A stretch of DNA of 64,000 nucleotides from positions 73,518,426 to 73,582,425 of the forward strand of contig CM049309.1 of the NCBI GenBank assembly GCA_026874595.1. The letters are read 5' to 3'. The DNA is from Sipunculus nudus. Lineage: Eukaryota > Annelida > Sipuncula > Golfingiida > Sipunculidae. Positions 1 to 12,873 of the stretch are shown piece by piece. The position numbers and the translations under genes were made by a program. Under the pieces are notes generated by a model. The model did no database searches. It saw only the letters and a program-made list of their open reading frames with translations, and was not told where the DNA came from. Each line of letters starts with the position of its first letter. Positions within the stretch are counted from its first letter, which is position 1.

Positions 1-2540
1 TCATCACGCAGTCATATCTTAATATAATTGATTATCCTACTGGCTGAAGTCCACCCCTTCTCCTATGCCCCTGATAGAAGAAATCAGTAAGTTTTCTATC
101 ATTTTGTGCGACTAAAAAGACCAGGAAGCATGAAAAAAATGACGCAGAGGTCTGGTGTTTACTTTAATCAAATCATCGCTTCCTAATATAGCTTGCAACT
201 ATAACATAACACACTGGGTCAATGGTTTCCAGTATTGATATTACACGTGGCTTAATTAATATATCGGCATTACATGAACTGACCTAAAAACTGAAATTTT
301 TCTGATTTTTGTGTTGGAAACCAAATTAAAAGGGGATACAGCGCCTTGAATTATGGCAATTTGCCCCCCCCCCCCAACACTTATTTTGTTAACGGCAACT
401 AGGTGGCACCAGCTGACCTTAGTATTTTTGCATGTCGATGCCTGATCTATATGATCTATATTTCCGGGGAACAGAATTCGGAATTAGGGCATATCAAAAC
501 ACTCCATAACACTATAAATCTCAGAGTAACGTCAGCTTTGTAGGAGCTATAGGTAGGTTTTACCATCGGCAGTTTTTTTCTCTGGCTCCATATGTTTTAA
601 CATGATTTTATGTTCTTTTTGGTTAATTTCTTTTTTTAGTCATAAAAGCCGACTATTATGATAGATATATCTTATATTAACAGTCCAAACTTCATAGGCT
701 ATTTCTTTCAAGACAGGTTATTATTTTTCGACATCTTTTACAATATTGTTTCTTAAGCTCTTTCTAACTATATATATTTTTTGTGAGTGTGTGTATTCCA
801 TTGTATGTTTGTGTGTAACAGTCGAGGTTTAAATCTGATTCTAATTCTGCCAAGACTGGGCCAAGAAAATTTCAATGAAAATTGAGAAAGGGTGATAAAA
901 TGTTAATTATGACAATGAACTGATTAAACCTTAAATTGAGATGCATGGTTTCTCATTTCCAGGTTCAGAAATAACGTCCCCGGTATAGATCCCTGTGTAT
1001 AAGGTGAAACTGTACTGATATTTTCATCTTTTGAAATTCTTTTCCAACAAAAGGTTACTAAGCATTGGTGGGGGGGGGGGGGGGGGGGGGGGGGAGGCTA
1101 TGCGGAACCCCCTGGCTACGCCCCTTAATTCAATAGGTTACAGGTTAAATGATAATATGCGTTCCAAACACTTGTCCGATTTTTTAACTGATTACTTGCA
1201 AATAATAGTTCAATAACATACCGGTAGATGGCAGTAACCATCATGTTTAAAAATGTATACACCCTGGGACAGCGTGTTCTATGAAACATTATACAATAAT
1301 GACCGTCAATATCGACAGTATTTCGACGCCAGAGCGAACGTGTGAAAGGAGTATCGCTTAAACTCATGAGTACTTATTGAGCACTGCAGAAAGATTTTGC
1401 GCAATTGTGCATGCGCCCTTTACCATTACTGCCACCTGGTAGCGGAAAATGTACCTAAAACCGGACACTAACGAGCTTACCGTGGTTGTCACTCTACTTT
1501 CACCACATTTTCTTGAAACATGTTTAACGTTACAAACATAAAGACAACCCCCATTCTAGTATTTAAATGATATTTTTATGTTTATGGAAGCAAGTTTTCC
1601 ATAAACATTATTTTCCATCACGGTGACAGGAACGCGCGAAAAACAGTCATCCTAAAATCTTTAATTCAGCAAACTTAACCATTTATGGATACAAACTACT
1701 ACTAAAATAACAAAGATTAAATTTATGGTTTTGATCCCTGAGGGAACTTTGATGTGTCCGGCCAATTGGATGGAGGTAACTGGTTATCATACCAAAAGCC
1801 AGTTGCATCAAAAGGTACAGACACTACCATGAAATACCCTTGGCTTTCTGGATGTATACACATATCTCTGCCTGCGGCCATACTGGCCGCTCAACAATGA
1901 AAGCCTGGAGCGACGGAACAGAAGAGAGTGCTGCTTGTTTTGCATTCGTTTCCAGAGGTCACAGGGAAGTGTTTATGAGGTCTGGAAGCAGTGGCCAATA
2001 AGACATGTGGAGCAGTGAATGGTTCAGTCAGCTTTGTTTGGTTGTGGACCATAATCTTTGTGGACAATGAAAGGCCCCGTTGCTCGATTTTGTTCTTGGA
2101 CAAATATTAGATAATATATGGGCAATGTTGATTTTTTGGAGAGGGTGCTTTAAACTTAACTGCATTAGGCCTCTGTTATAAAGTAAGGGAATACATTTTC
2201 TGCCACCGTGGCTCTCAGTAAAAAAAGATTTATAGCAGAATTTAGTTGTAAAATGCACTTCATAAGAGCAGTAAAGGAAATTTTAGTACAACTACGTGAC
2301 CTAGAGAGATATGCTGAACCTTCATAATGACACACTGGCCTGACCGAAGTAAGCCCATTTACTAGAAGCATCATGCACTTTATAGTTTAAAGAATGACAA
2401 TCTTTAAATGCATAGTTTAGTTACACCTGTGCACATAGTAAGCGTGAATGGTCCCAGAGGGGAGCATTAAAGTGCAAGCTTAATAGTGAGCAAGGATGGA
2501 ACAAAAAACATAGTCCAATGGAAGAATGTAGGATAGACGA
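1..2540. other. Intergenic, no gene seen
   Basis: AT-rich sequence with a poly-C run near 364-376 and a poly-G run at about 1070-1094. Open frames are short (60-90 codons) with no recognisable domain. Nothing supports a gene or RNA. Confidence 0.5.
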
Positions 2541-2559
2541 AGCGCAAAGACAAAATATC

Positions 2560-4110
2560 TCAACATTTCGAGATACATTTTTGCAAAAATAAATTTTAGG
2601 ACACAGATAAGAATAATTGATTTCGAGATCTCGAGATCTAAATTTACAGAAAATAATTTATTTTAAGGTTTCTGTTGGCGTTATACGAACCATTTGATGC
2701 GTAATTGACGTAAAGCAAAACAAAGGTGAATGAGCCAATTTTGATATCTATTTACAGCTATTAAATAAACAAAATCCCTTGAACATTAAAAAAAAAATAA
2801 ACCAAGAACAGCTAATACCACGGGGTACAGGTTGCCTCTTTTGTTTATATCCACGTGATTATAACTATATTTCTTTCGAAAACCGTTTGCTTACCCCTGT
2901 ACCCAAGTGGAAAACTGCTTCCACCGGGCGCGACCAGTGACGGAAGAACATACATGTACATAGCGTGCACGCGACCAGTGCACTTCACATATCTAGATTA
3001 ATCAAGTTCTAAAAGATGTTTCTTCAGCGTTTCTTCTTTCATGTTTCTCCTCCTTTTTTTGGGAATTTCGCACGTGCAAAGATCGGGACCTTTGGTCTTG
3101 TTTGGGAAACAGACCCGTGGACTCTGTTTATACACGGATCCATAACTGCGTTTAAACTTTAAAACGTAAAACAGGTAAACTTGAGATCTAACTTTTTTAG
3201 TAACGTGAGATAAAACACATATTATTGCAAATGAAAATGAACCTTTAACGAAAGGACAGATGATGGGCAAAGGTCATTATCATAGTTCAGATTACCTTTA
3301 GTCATTCTATCTGATCCATATATGCTTTAAATCAATGAATGAATGGTTTAAATAATCTCGATCATCTGTCATCTTGTCTCTGGCAAAAGGCTCTGTTTTG
3401 GTCTTAAAGCCACTATTCACCTGTATGCCTTTTATTTTTAGAATTTATGTGATACCGGCTTACTCTGCAGAAATATTAAAGAACCGAAGGTAATCCCTGC
3501 ATGCTATTAGTACACAAGGTACTTGAGCCCACGTTGACATACAGAAAAAAAACAATGTGATGGGGATTGATTGATTGAATATTGAAGGATTCCTAGTTGT
3601 TCTTAGTTAGAGCATATGAAGCAATGCAATATTTTGTCAATCACAACACCCTGTTTTGTCTTAACTGAAGCAAGATGTCTTTGTTCGAAGTGTTTCGATT
3701 ACGACCGGAGGCCATTTTTGCAACCCCCCCTTATGTTATAAACACGTGGTTACAAACAAAAGGGAAAACCTGTACCAAGTTGAATTGGCCCTTTTTGGCT
3801 CATATTTACAAAAGTTTCAAGGGATTATTTGATGGTCATTAGATATCGGAATGGGCTGCTTTTACTTTGTTTTGCTTTACGTCAATTAATCATTAATTAA
3901 TTAATTAATTCTCGAATGGTTCAAACAACGAAAACGGGGACTTTTTTGGTGAAATTTTATTTTTTTGGTGAAATGTAAATAATATCTCGAGATCTCGATA
4001 TATATAGAGATGATTTTGTTCCCTGTATCCTAATTATTTTTTTCGAAATTATATCGAGATATTATGTCGAGATCTCGACATTTTAAATGAAAAATAATTT
4101 CTGTGTCTTA
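2560..4110. repeat. Foldback element, degraded
   Basis: The left arm (about 2560-2880) and right arm (about 3715-4110) are inverted relatives. TTGACGTAAAGCAAAACAAA on the left mirrors TTTGTTTTGCTTTACGTCAA on the right, and both arms end in runs of CGAGATCTCGA. The CACGTGATTATAA / TTATAAACACGTGG region is also mirrored. Related sequence recurs at 33420-33760 and 50650-51080. No coding sequence is seen inside. Confidence 0.65.
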
Positions 4111-6030
4111 ATCAGCCATTGTAAATTGCAAATAATTCAAAGCGGATATCTTGTAGTTATAAGCTTACTCTTGGAGTGGATGCACATTTATCCTTACCAA
4201 TTTCAAGCAATGTACTTTATGCATAGGTAATCAAGGTGTCCCCGGCTTTTATGTTATAGCCTGATAAATTGTAAGCTAATTAAATCAATTTTCAAGTTAA
4301 TATTTGGTCAACCAGTACAAATTTTCCACCAAGGGTTAGTGAACGTTGTTTTTTAAGAGATTTTAATAAAACCAATTAATATAAAAGTTACATACGTGTT
4401 AGGGAATCAATATTTATGCAGTTACTTAGAAAGAAACTAACACCGTATCTTGCAATCAATTTGAGCAAAACCATTACATAAGTATCCTAGGAAACAGTCA
4501 ATTTTTGTCACTAATGTTGAATGTCGTGACAGGGTCTAGGACATCATATGACAAACGTTTATTGGATATTGGTGCAATAAATATTATAATATACAGTATT
4601 ATACACGCATTAGCGTAGTAAGTTCATAAAAAGGCACCAAAAAAAAACAAAAAACATTAACCTGTATAAAATTGACAAGTGTGAATGATGTATTTCATTA
4701 TCTAACGCAGGAGCTCTCTTTACGGCCCGTCTATATTTTTGATTTATCAAACAGAAATATAAACCATTGGTGGTTATCAAACCATCAGCCTGAAGGCAGA
4801 GTATATGACAAAATGTATCTCACAATGACAATTAACAGCATTCTCTTGATTACCACTACAATAACTAATGGGTACTTTTTAAAAAATATATATATATTTT
4901 CTTCAGGTGGGAATTTCATAGAAAAAGGAAAATCTGGTTCATTAACATATTTTACAACAAAGGCCCAGCTAGAATATACATCTTCTGGAACATTCAAGAA
5001 ATCCAATTATTTTTTTATGTGAGAAAGAAGCCTTTATCACATTTCAATCACAAATGTGAGAATTAAGTTTAACGTTCACATGCATTAAAACACATCACGC
5101 AAAGCTGCTTGTCGCATGAAGTCCTGTGCACCAGATAACTGGAGATTATTAAAAAAAATGTAGGCCTAAATTTATTAAGGAAAATTAAAACGCTAAATTA
5201 AACACCATTTCTTAATTCTGTTGATAGTAAATACCCAAATATTGAGTAAAGCACAAAAGCTCAAATAGTGCAATGGTTAAGGTTAAGTTTGAGTCCAGCT
5301 TTTGCGTTCTCTGCATTCGTTGATAATAGTTATTTGACGCTTAATGTTTCACGATATGAATATGGGCAATTTAACTTAATCTTCGCATTTTTAACCATTT
5401 CCATTCTTCAAGCAAGCCTGCTGATCGAACTTTTCGTGCACACCAGAGCCCAGAAAGTTTGAATTTGTTACATCAAGATATTCTTTATAGAAATACAACG
5501 AAAGATACCGTTTTATATCAGTTCTGGTAGAGAAAAACATATTAGAATATAAGGAACTATACAGTTTTCTTTATCCTTGTACCGGTTGCCTCAGAGTACA
5601 GTTCATATTTTGCAATTTCCAATTTAGTGTCTGAATTTCCAATTTGGTTTCTAAATTTCTAGTTATTTCAAATATTATTTTAAAAAAAATTCCATGTATG
5701 ATTTGTGTGTGTTGGTGCCTTTCTGAGAGAAATATGAACAAATATAACTTGCATCAACTCCCTAATTAATTTGTTTCAAGATACACCCTCTACAAAATTT
5801 CTGTGAAAATATAGCTTCATCTTAAATACAAAGTGCCATGTACATTAACAGTTTAGAGTGACGGCAGGGCAAGTGTATCCAATCTCCACCAGGGGTCGCC
5901 ACCCATACTCTCTGCGATTGTAAAAACGGAAGAGGAGTGATTTCTGATTTGCCTCCGTCAAAAAGTATACGTTCATTCCTGTTCCTGTGTGTTCACAATA
6001 AAACGCAATCACGAACAATATATAATGCAA
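4110..6030. other. Intergenic, no gene seen
   Basis: AT-rich DNA. The longest open frame (4672-5022 plus) has no ATG at its start and no recognisable domain. I see no RNA gene or clear repeat here. Confidence 0.45.
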
Positions 6031-6185
6031 TTTTCAGGGCATTTTGGGTAGGGCCAATGAAGCATCGATTAGATTTTTGTGTGGATCAGGCACACAACCC
6101 GGATTCAGGAATGTCATCAATAAAATTCACAAATATAGTCACTTATGCACGAATGAACCTGGGGCATTTTGCCGAATAAGTGGGC
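6030..6185 (+). repeat. Dispersed repeat, copy 1
   Basis: Starts TTCAGGGCATTTTGGG, then GCCAATGAAGCATC...GATTAGATTTTTGTGTGG, and ends ATGAACCTGGGG..GAATAAGTG. The same order of motifs is found in direct orientation at 52640-52805. Confidence 0.7.
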
Positions 6186-6731
6186 CACATGGTTTAGGCT
6201 TGTATTCCTCAGAATGCAGATGTCTGGTTTACAATATGTGTGGTTTCAACGCTTTCATTCCGTGCCGGACGCCAGATTATTACCACCAGTGCTTTAACAG
6301 TCGCGGACTCTGGCTTAAGTTTGATTCTTACATTCTTGTTTTCCATTCTGCGTCATAACATGTCAGGAATCAATGCCATATGAATTTCAGAATGTTGATC
6401 AAGTAAGTAAGTATGAAGGAGCGTTATACTTAATCGATAATACTTCATCAAAAGAAGTTCTTTTGATTTGTAGGTCATGAGGGGAGTCGCATCGGGGTCC
6501 CACCTGTTTGCCTTCTGTTTCTTGATTCCCCGTGCCGACCTCTGCTATGACAACCGCCATGCACGTCTATAGTGTAGTGTAGTGTAGTGTCGGTTTGAGT
6601 AGCACATTTACGCTGTATGTAAAAAATTAAGTGTTATGCTGATTTCAAGGACATGTATATTTAGAAACTATTATACCCATGCGACTGCTGGGTATTCAGG
6701 CATGATTTAATGATGAATTAAGCCCCAAGAC

Positions 6732-6734
<3 letters not shown>

Positions 6735-6786
<52 letters not shown>
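6735..6786. repeat. (TA)n microsatellite
   Basis: About 26 uninterrupted TA units ending in a short GTATATATTTAGG tail. Intergenic, with no gene nearby. Confidence 0.95.
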
Positions 6787-6794
<8 letters not shown>

Positions 6795-7857
6795 TTAGGA
6801 TCGTAATACCTTGAAATATTCACCTTTCCAACGGAAAGGCATAAATACAGGTTTGCCTTTCGGCAGAAAAAAATTGCCTTTCCGCCACAGATGCAGTCGC
6901 ACTTGCCCAGTGTAAATCTGAATGCAAAAAGAACTGAATATATTAATGGGGAACATAACACTTAAAACTACCAATGGAATTTCTTAGCTAGTTTGCACAT
7001 GATATCTACAAGACATACTTTGTAAAATTATGAAATGAAATTTGGGGGTCAATGTGCTTATTTTTGCAGTATATGAAGTTGAAAATTGACACTTGTGGTT
7101 GTATTTTATATGATATTATAACTAAGGGGGAAACAAAAGTTACATATTTTAGAAAACTGACCAATGTATTTTTCATAATATTCTAAATAAACATGCAGAA
7201 TTAAATATTCATTTTGTTTATAGACAAAAATGTGTATGTCAATGGGTTGATTCTTAAAATATTAGGCCAAAATATGAAAATATTGGACATTAATAGATTA
7301 GAAAAACCCCAAAGGTGGCGCTGGTGGTCGTGAGACAGAGAGCAAGTCCACACATAAATGGCTTCTGGCGTCAACAACATATTATCAGCTTTTAAGATGC
7401 CCATATAAAAAGAAATATAAATATCAGCACTAAAAAAATTATGGGTATATACTAATTATCTCTTCAGAATTACACCATCAGTGTCACTTACAATCATATG
7501 GTGATATTTATGTCACTGTCACAAGTATGTCACAAGTAGATCACTGAAGGACCTGGCAATCCCTTCTCATTTGCATATTAGGCCTAGTACGTTTTTCTTT
7601 AGATCATGAATGACGGAACTGATTGACATGCAGGCGCTTTGTCTTTGCCTAAATACCAGGAAAGACCCTACATTGCTAACGTCACAGTAAAACGCCTTCA
7701 GTTCATCAAGATGGTGGCAGGTGGCGCCTGCCGCAACTATTATCTCATTGTCCATTTTACCATCGGATGTTGGTAAAATGAGCTATAACATTTTCTCATC
7801 CCGCGAAATGTTGTAGCTTAATCATTTTTAGTTGTTTATTCATAGCAAAACGGTAAA

Positions 7858-8092
7858 CTTTATATATTTTACATGGATTGTACAACTAGTTATAATAACT
7901 AATACGAGACACTCTCCATGGCACGGATGTTGGCGCTCGGTAGTCGGTGAGGGTGGAGGAAACCGGAGGACCCGGAGAAAACCACCGACCTTGGACGGGC
8001 CACTACAACCCATTCTCATAGCCACACCGGGAATCGAACCAAGGTCGCCAGCGGAGAAGGCCGAGCGTTTTACCACTCAGCTGTCCAGGTCC
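7858..8092 (-). mobile_element. tRNA-derived SINE, reverse orientation
   Basis: On the minus strand it reads a tRNA-like head (GCTGAGTGGTAAAACGCTCG as A box, GGTTCGATTCCC as B box). The conserved body GGTGGTTTTCTCCGGGTCCT follows, and the tail ends near TTGTACAATCCATGTAAAAT. It is the same family as the plus-strand copy at 29318-29556. The conserved body resembles the wide-ranging animal MetaSINE type; that name is recalled, not checked. Confidence 0.8.
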
Positions 8093-9019
8093 TGTCTGGC
8101 CAGCCTGGCGGGAGGGGTTGCTTGCTTTCAGCAAAGCGGTGTGTGTTTATGCCTAAAATATGACATGCAATGCACTGTTGTACGAACGATTAAACACCAG
8201 ACCTGATATGCATACGTGGTAGTTTCACTTGACCTCGTGAGATCGGTGTAGTGAGTGATTCAAGTGGTGAACCGATGACCTATATATGTCGTCATATATA
8301 TACTTAAGATTATTGGTGACCTAGGTTAATCTTAGAAAGTATATTTATGCTACACAAGAGACGTTTACGGGTATTTTTTTTCTCTTTTACTTTCTGTGTA
8401 TGTATATGTATACCTTTGGAACTGAGCCGAACTCAGAGCGATGTACAAATATAATTGGTATGCAGAGTGTAATCAATAGGCTGGTTATGTGCGGGTTTGC
8501 TGCCTTTTTGAATTACACACTGATCCTTCTTTAAAATCAAGCCGGAAATGCGATCATCCTAGTAATTATTTTGGATCTGTACAGATAACACTTATGTGCA
8601 AGAAGATCTTGGAGTGAAATTTCTAGAATTTTTTTGACATAACAGCAAATGACTCAAGTCTAATTCAAGGTAAGAGTGAGCACAATTTCTAATAGAATGT
8701 GATAGCACTTACGTCACCTAAAAGAATGTGTACAAAATCAGTTTTGTGAAATTGTTGACAATACAGTTTATTGGGCAGCAAATACCATCAAGACGTTATT
8801 TGGCCTATATAGACAAAATGAAGGAAGAAAAACAGACACTGTGCTGTATACTGATTTTCATTTATAAATTTATTATTTTGTGACGGTATGATGAAGAGAT
8901 TTTCACCGCCCTTTTGATTTAAAGATCTTTCCAAAGTGTTTAATGTATTAATATAATATGCATACGCTTATATGCACATTGTATGTATATACCGTATTGC
9001 GGCGACAAACTTATGATTT

Positions 9020-9028
<9 letters not shown>

Positions 9029-9073
<45 letters not shown>
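9029..9073. repeat. (TA)n microsatellite
   Basis: About 22 TA units with one CA interruption near the start, intergenic. Confidence 0.95.
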
Positions 9074-9075
<2 letters not shown>

Positions 9076-9149
9076 TTATCACCCTTCCGTGTTAGGTGTT
9101 ATTCAACGCTTGAAGATTTGAGTCCTTAAGCTGTGTACACATTCATCCA

Positions 9150-9360
9150 TTTTCCCGGCAACGACAACCCGGCAACGATGTTGCGGCAATGGCAAAAAAA
9201 AAAAAAAAAAATCGGTCATGTGAAAATTCATTGGATTGTATATATGCGTACGGTGCGGCAACGATAATTGCGGTACGACTATCTGTCTATTTTTCGAATC
9301 GGCCTGTGAGCGAATTTTTTGCCGTTGCAAGACATAATCGTGCGGCGCAACAGCCATAAA
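9150..9360. repeat. Small foldback/MITE-like repeat
   Basis: CCGGCAACGATGTTGCGGCA followed by ATGGCAAAA on the left is mirrored by TTTTTTGCCGTTGC...ATCGTGCGGC on the right. An A-rich tract of about 18 bases lies inside. Arms are imperfect and no TSD is assigned. Confidence 0.45.
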
Positions 9361-9483
9361 ATGACGTCACTACTACCATGCAGGGGCATCCTTTCCCAGC
9401 CTTGTAGGTTTAAGAACACTAAGATGCCCGGAAAAGGCAAAATATCGGCTAAATGGGTAAAAAAAAAAAAAAAACCGGGAAGG

Positions 9484-10372
9484 CGACAAGCGACTACGTG
9501 TATTCACCGAAATTAGAGTGGTTCGGGTGAAGTGAGACATGGATTCAGGGGGATAAGTCAAACCCCGCTGTGATATGAGTGATTTTTACCCCAGACAGAC
9601 AAAGAGATGGACAAAATGCAAAAATAGTTGTAGGTGGCGCCACCAGTTTTGTTTATGATAAAAAGCTCTGTCCGATCTATACACATGCCAAATTTCAGGC
9701 CAATACGTCAAACCAGTTCTGAGATGAAAGCATGGATGTCTGCAGCGTAAACGTGATTGTGGGTGTCGCAACCTTACATATAAACCAGAACTCTGTCCTA
9801 GGTGTATACAAATGAAAATGTCAGGCGGAAAAGTCAAACAACTGCCGAGATATAGGTGATTTTTACCCCAGTCAGAGAAACAGATGGAAACCATGCAAAA
9901 CAAAAGTTGTAGGTTGCGCCACGAGTTTTGTGTATGATTAACAGCTATGTACGATCTATACACAAACACAATTTCAGGCCGATACGTCAAACCATTCCTG
10001 AGATATTAGCATGCATGTCTGAAGTGTAAACGTGATTGCAGGTGGCACCACCTGTCATATAAACCAGAACTTTATCTCAGAGTCACACTCATGCAACATT
10101 ACAGTCCGATAAGTCAAATGAGTCCCAAGATGTGTGTGTTTATGTTTGAAAACAGACGCACAAATGGACGCTTTGCAGATAGGAGAGGACAGAGGTCAAC
10201 CCAAAATAAGGGGGGGGGGGGGGGCAGCAGTTTACAATTCACATTTGACCCGATCATAATTCCGAGTTTCATACAAGTTTTCTGAGGAGTTCTCAGGAAA
10301 CCTATGCGGCGGTGGCGGCGGTAGGTTGTAAACATAGTACACGCAAAACCCTGTTTTGGCCGACACAATTAA
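9484..10372 (+). mobile_element. Tandem-core DNA element, copy 1 (GGTGGCGCCACC family)
   Basis: Left end GACAAGCGACTACGTGTATT and right end CCCTGTTTTGGCCGACACAA; in the better copies these are inverted (TGTATCCGCC..). The core repeats TGAGTGATTTTACCCCAG, AGACAAACAGATGG-like strings and GTGGCGCCACC variants. No transposase frame is present; the open frames within it are repeat-derived. Confidence 0.7.
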
Positions 10373-10766
10373 GACAGAGAACTGTTGTCTAGACACACGA
10401 TAATATAATCTAAATAACTCTTGATTTTTATAAGGTTTATGAAATAAATTCCAATACCTTCATTTCTGATTAATAAATTAGACCGAGTATATATCACTTC
10501 ACTTCTTCATTTTGTCGGCACGGTAATTTAAGGCAAGAGAGGCAATATTTTGAAGGATATCATCACCCTGGGGGTCCATCTTGATCAAAATCACACCTGT
10601 GATTTGGCCTCCGATTATAGATTTTGCCGGATTAAATATGTACATACGCATAGTCGATGTCGTCGCCGTTGACGGATAGTCGTATGAATGTGTTCATAGA
10701 TTTATATAGGCAGCGGTTTGTTCATTAAAAATTTCTACGAGGGGTTACTGTTCAAGTGTTCATATA

Positions 10767-10807
10767 TATATATAATAGTATATATATATATATATATTAT
10801 ATATATA
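10767..10807. repeat. Interrupted (TA)n microsatellite
   Basis: Short TA runs broken by AATAGT and ATTAT. Confidence 0.85.
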
Positions 10808-11021
10808 AAATGACCTTTGATTGACCTTTGAAGCATTAAGGACAGATTTGAAACGTTTAAAGAATTACTTTGCTAAATAAATATGATTAAATTAAGCAGA
10901 AACTGTACGAATCTCAGCTTGTACCCAAAAGCACGATGACAGATGATATATATGCATTAGGATGTTATGAATGCTAGGGACATGAATTTCCTTGAATTGG
11001 GCCGTTTTCTGTAGAATGGCC

Positions 11022-11023
<2 letters not shown>

Positions 11024-11082
<59 letters not shown>
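11024..11082. repeat. (TA)n microsatellite upstream of the GTPase gene
   Basis: About 29 TA units ending 195 bp before the start codon. It may lie in the promoter or in a 5' UTR intron. Confidence 0.95.
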
Positions 11083-11086
<4 letters not shown>

Positions 11087-11254
11087 TCGAAAAACAGACT
11101 TTCTTGTTCTGTTATTCTCAAATTATCTCACAGTACATTTGATTGCTCTATCTTTGTGAGTGTATCCCAGATGAGTGTGTATATACAATTTCTGTAAACA
11201 GGATCAATTTGAAGTACAATGAAATAACCAAACTTTTATTATTGTTTCATTCAG

Positions 11255-11295
11255 GAATATATGCTCCAACACAACCATGGCAAACGTCCAAACAG
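11255..11295 (+). CDS. GTPase gene exon 1: start codon and end of 5' UTR
   Basis: The acceptor TTTCATTCAG ends at 11254, so this exon is probably preceded by an untranslated exon that I could not place. The chosen ATG at 11277 sits in a strong context (ACAACCATGG). It encodes MANVQT plus one base, and the GTAAAG donor follows. The single leftover base joins exactly to the next exon to give D7. A second ATG at 11261 is out of frame; after splicing it would make a 12-codon upstream ORF that stops at a TGA spanning the start of exon 2. Confidence 0.7.
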
Positions 11296-11965
11296 GTAAA
11301 GTAGAAAAATTTACTGTGTCACTTGAAACATTTAATTGACATCTTATAAAATCAGATAAATATTTAAGTATTCATCTTTGCTGTTCTCTCAACTAAAAAG
11401 ATTTCGGATCTGTTGAAATATAATTTCAAATCATAAGCTTAAAAAATTATCATGATAATTTGCCAATTGACACAACTCACTATAAGCATATGCAGCATGC
11501 GTAATATCCTTTATATTTTTATCCATTTATAATTTGTTTAATACGGAGCCCGGGAGACGACATGGTGAAAATATTTTTACTAATTCGTGCATACGAATTA
11601 GTAATTCGTGCGCACGGATTATTAATTCGTGCGCACGAATTAATAAATATTTTTCACTATGTCGTCTCCCGGGCGCCGTAGTTTAACATAGTGGCATAAA
11701 GAAATTATTTTGTATAGGGTATTTGTAAAATGTAATATGTAAGACTCGTCCCTTAGTGGTATATCATTTAGAAAGTAGAATATAAAAAACTAATTTTGAT
11801 AATTTGTAAAATTTGTAATCCACTAGTTTTAATAATTAAGATGTGATATATATATATAATTCGTATAATCAGATGCAGGTTTTGTCTTGTACGATATATA
11901 GCCTCATATTGATCGCAAATTAAAACACTAAACTAAAAAGATCAATATACGCAGATTACAAATGT

Positions 11966-12026
<61 letters not shown>

Positions 12027-12819
12027 CATATACACACAGATGAAGAGCAGGGACGACCCCTGCAGGTTGTCCGGTTCAATCCTGGTGACGAGAATCGACT
12101 TACTCTGGACACGCAGGAACTGGTTCAACTCTTACACCGCGAGGATGTTATAAACGCTCATGTGGTTGTCCTCTCTATAGCCGGTGCCTACAGAACTGGG
12201 AAGTCTTTCTTGATGAACTACCTGATCCGGTACCTGACCGGATTGGTATGTGTACAGTGGACTGGTCCTTGTTTGCTACCTTCATAAAATTTTCATAAAA
12301 TTTCATCGAAATCCGGTCATGCATAATTGGCGCATTGACGTCAAAGTGTCGGCTTGTCACAATTTGTTCTTTTCTCACTAAAATTAAAAAAAAAACAATA
12401 TAGGCAAGAATGAAGCCCGGAGGGGATAATAGCACTTTGGGGATATATTTAGTTGGTTTAATTCATTTTAGGCTACGAGTGGCTTGCTCTTATCGCATGC
12501 TTAAATAATGCACTGTTTTTAAATAAAGATGAAATTCCTGCAGATATACCATGCCGTAAATATTTGAGGTATATAATTCGACTTAATAATTTACAATGTT
12601 GTGTTGTGCTATTATTTCATTAATTTCGATCTGTGTTAGTTTACAAGTGTTAACCTTTAAATCAGAAGAATTATCAGCGGGATATACACATGCAGTATAT
12701 AAATGATAAATAATTATCATAAATCTGTAAATGATAATATTTTTAAATACCGAATGTATGGAAGTGCGGTTCATCATTGAATCAGTAGAAGTCCTTAAAC
12801 CTTATTTACATAAGGTAAG

Positions 12820-12873
<54 letters not shown>

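Noticed and set aside
4672-5022. 116-codon open frame
   Set aside because: It starts without an ATG, is AT-rich and low in complexity, and shows no domain or splice partner; the reverse frame is equally open.
9586-9990. 134-codon minus-strand open frame
   Set aside because: It lies entirely in the tandem core of a mobile element; similar frames occur in other copies because the repeat unit lacks stops in that frame.
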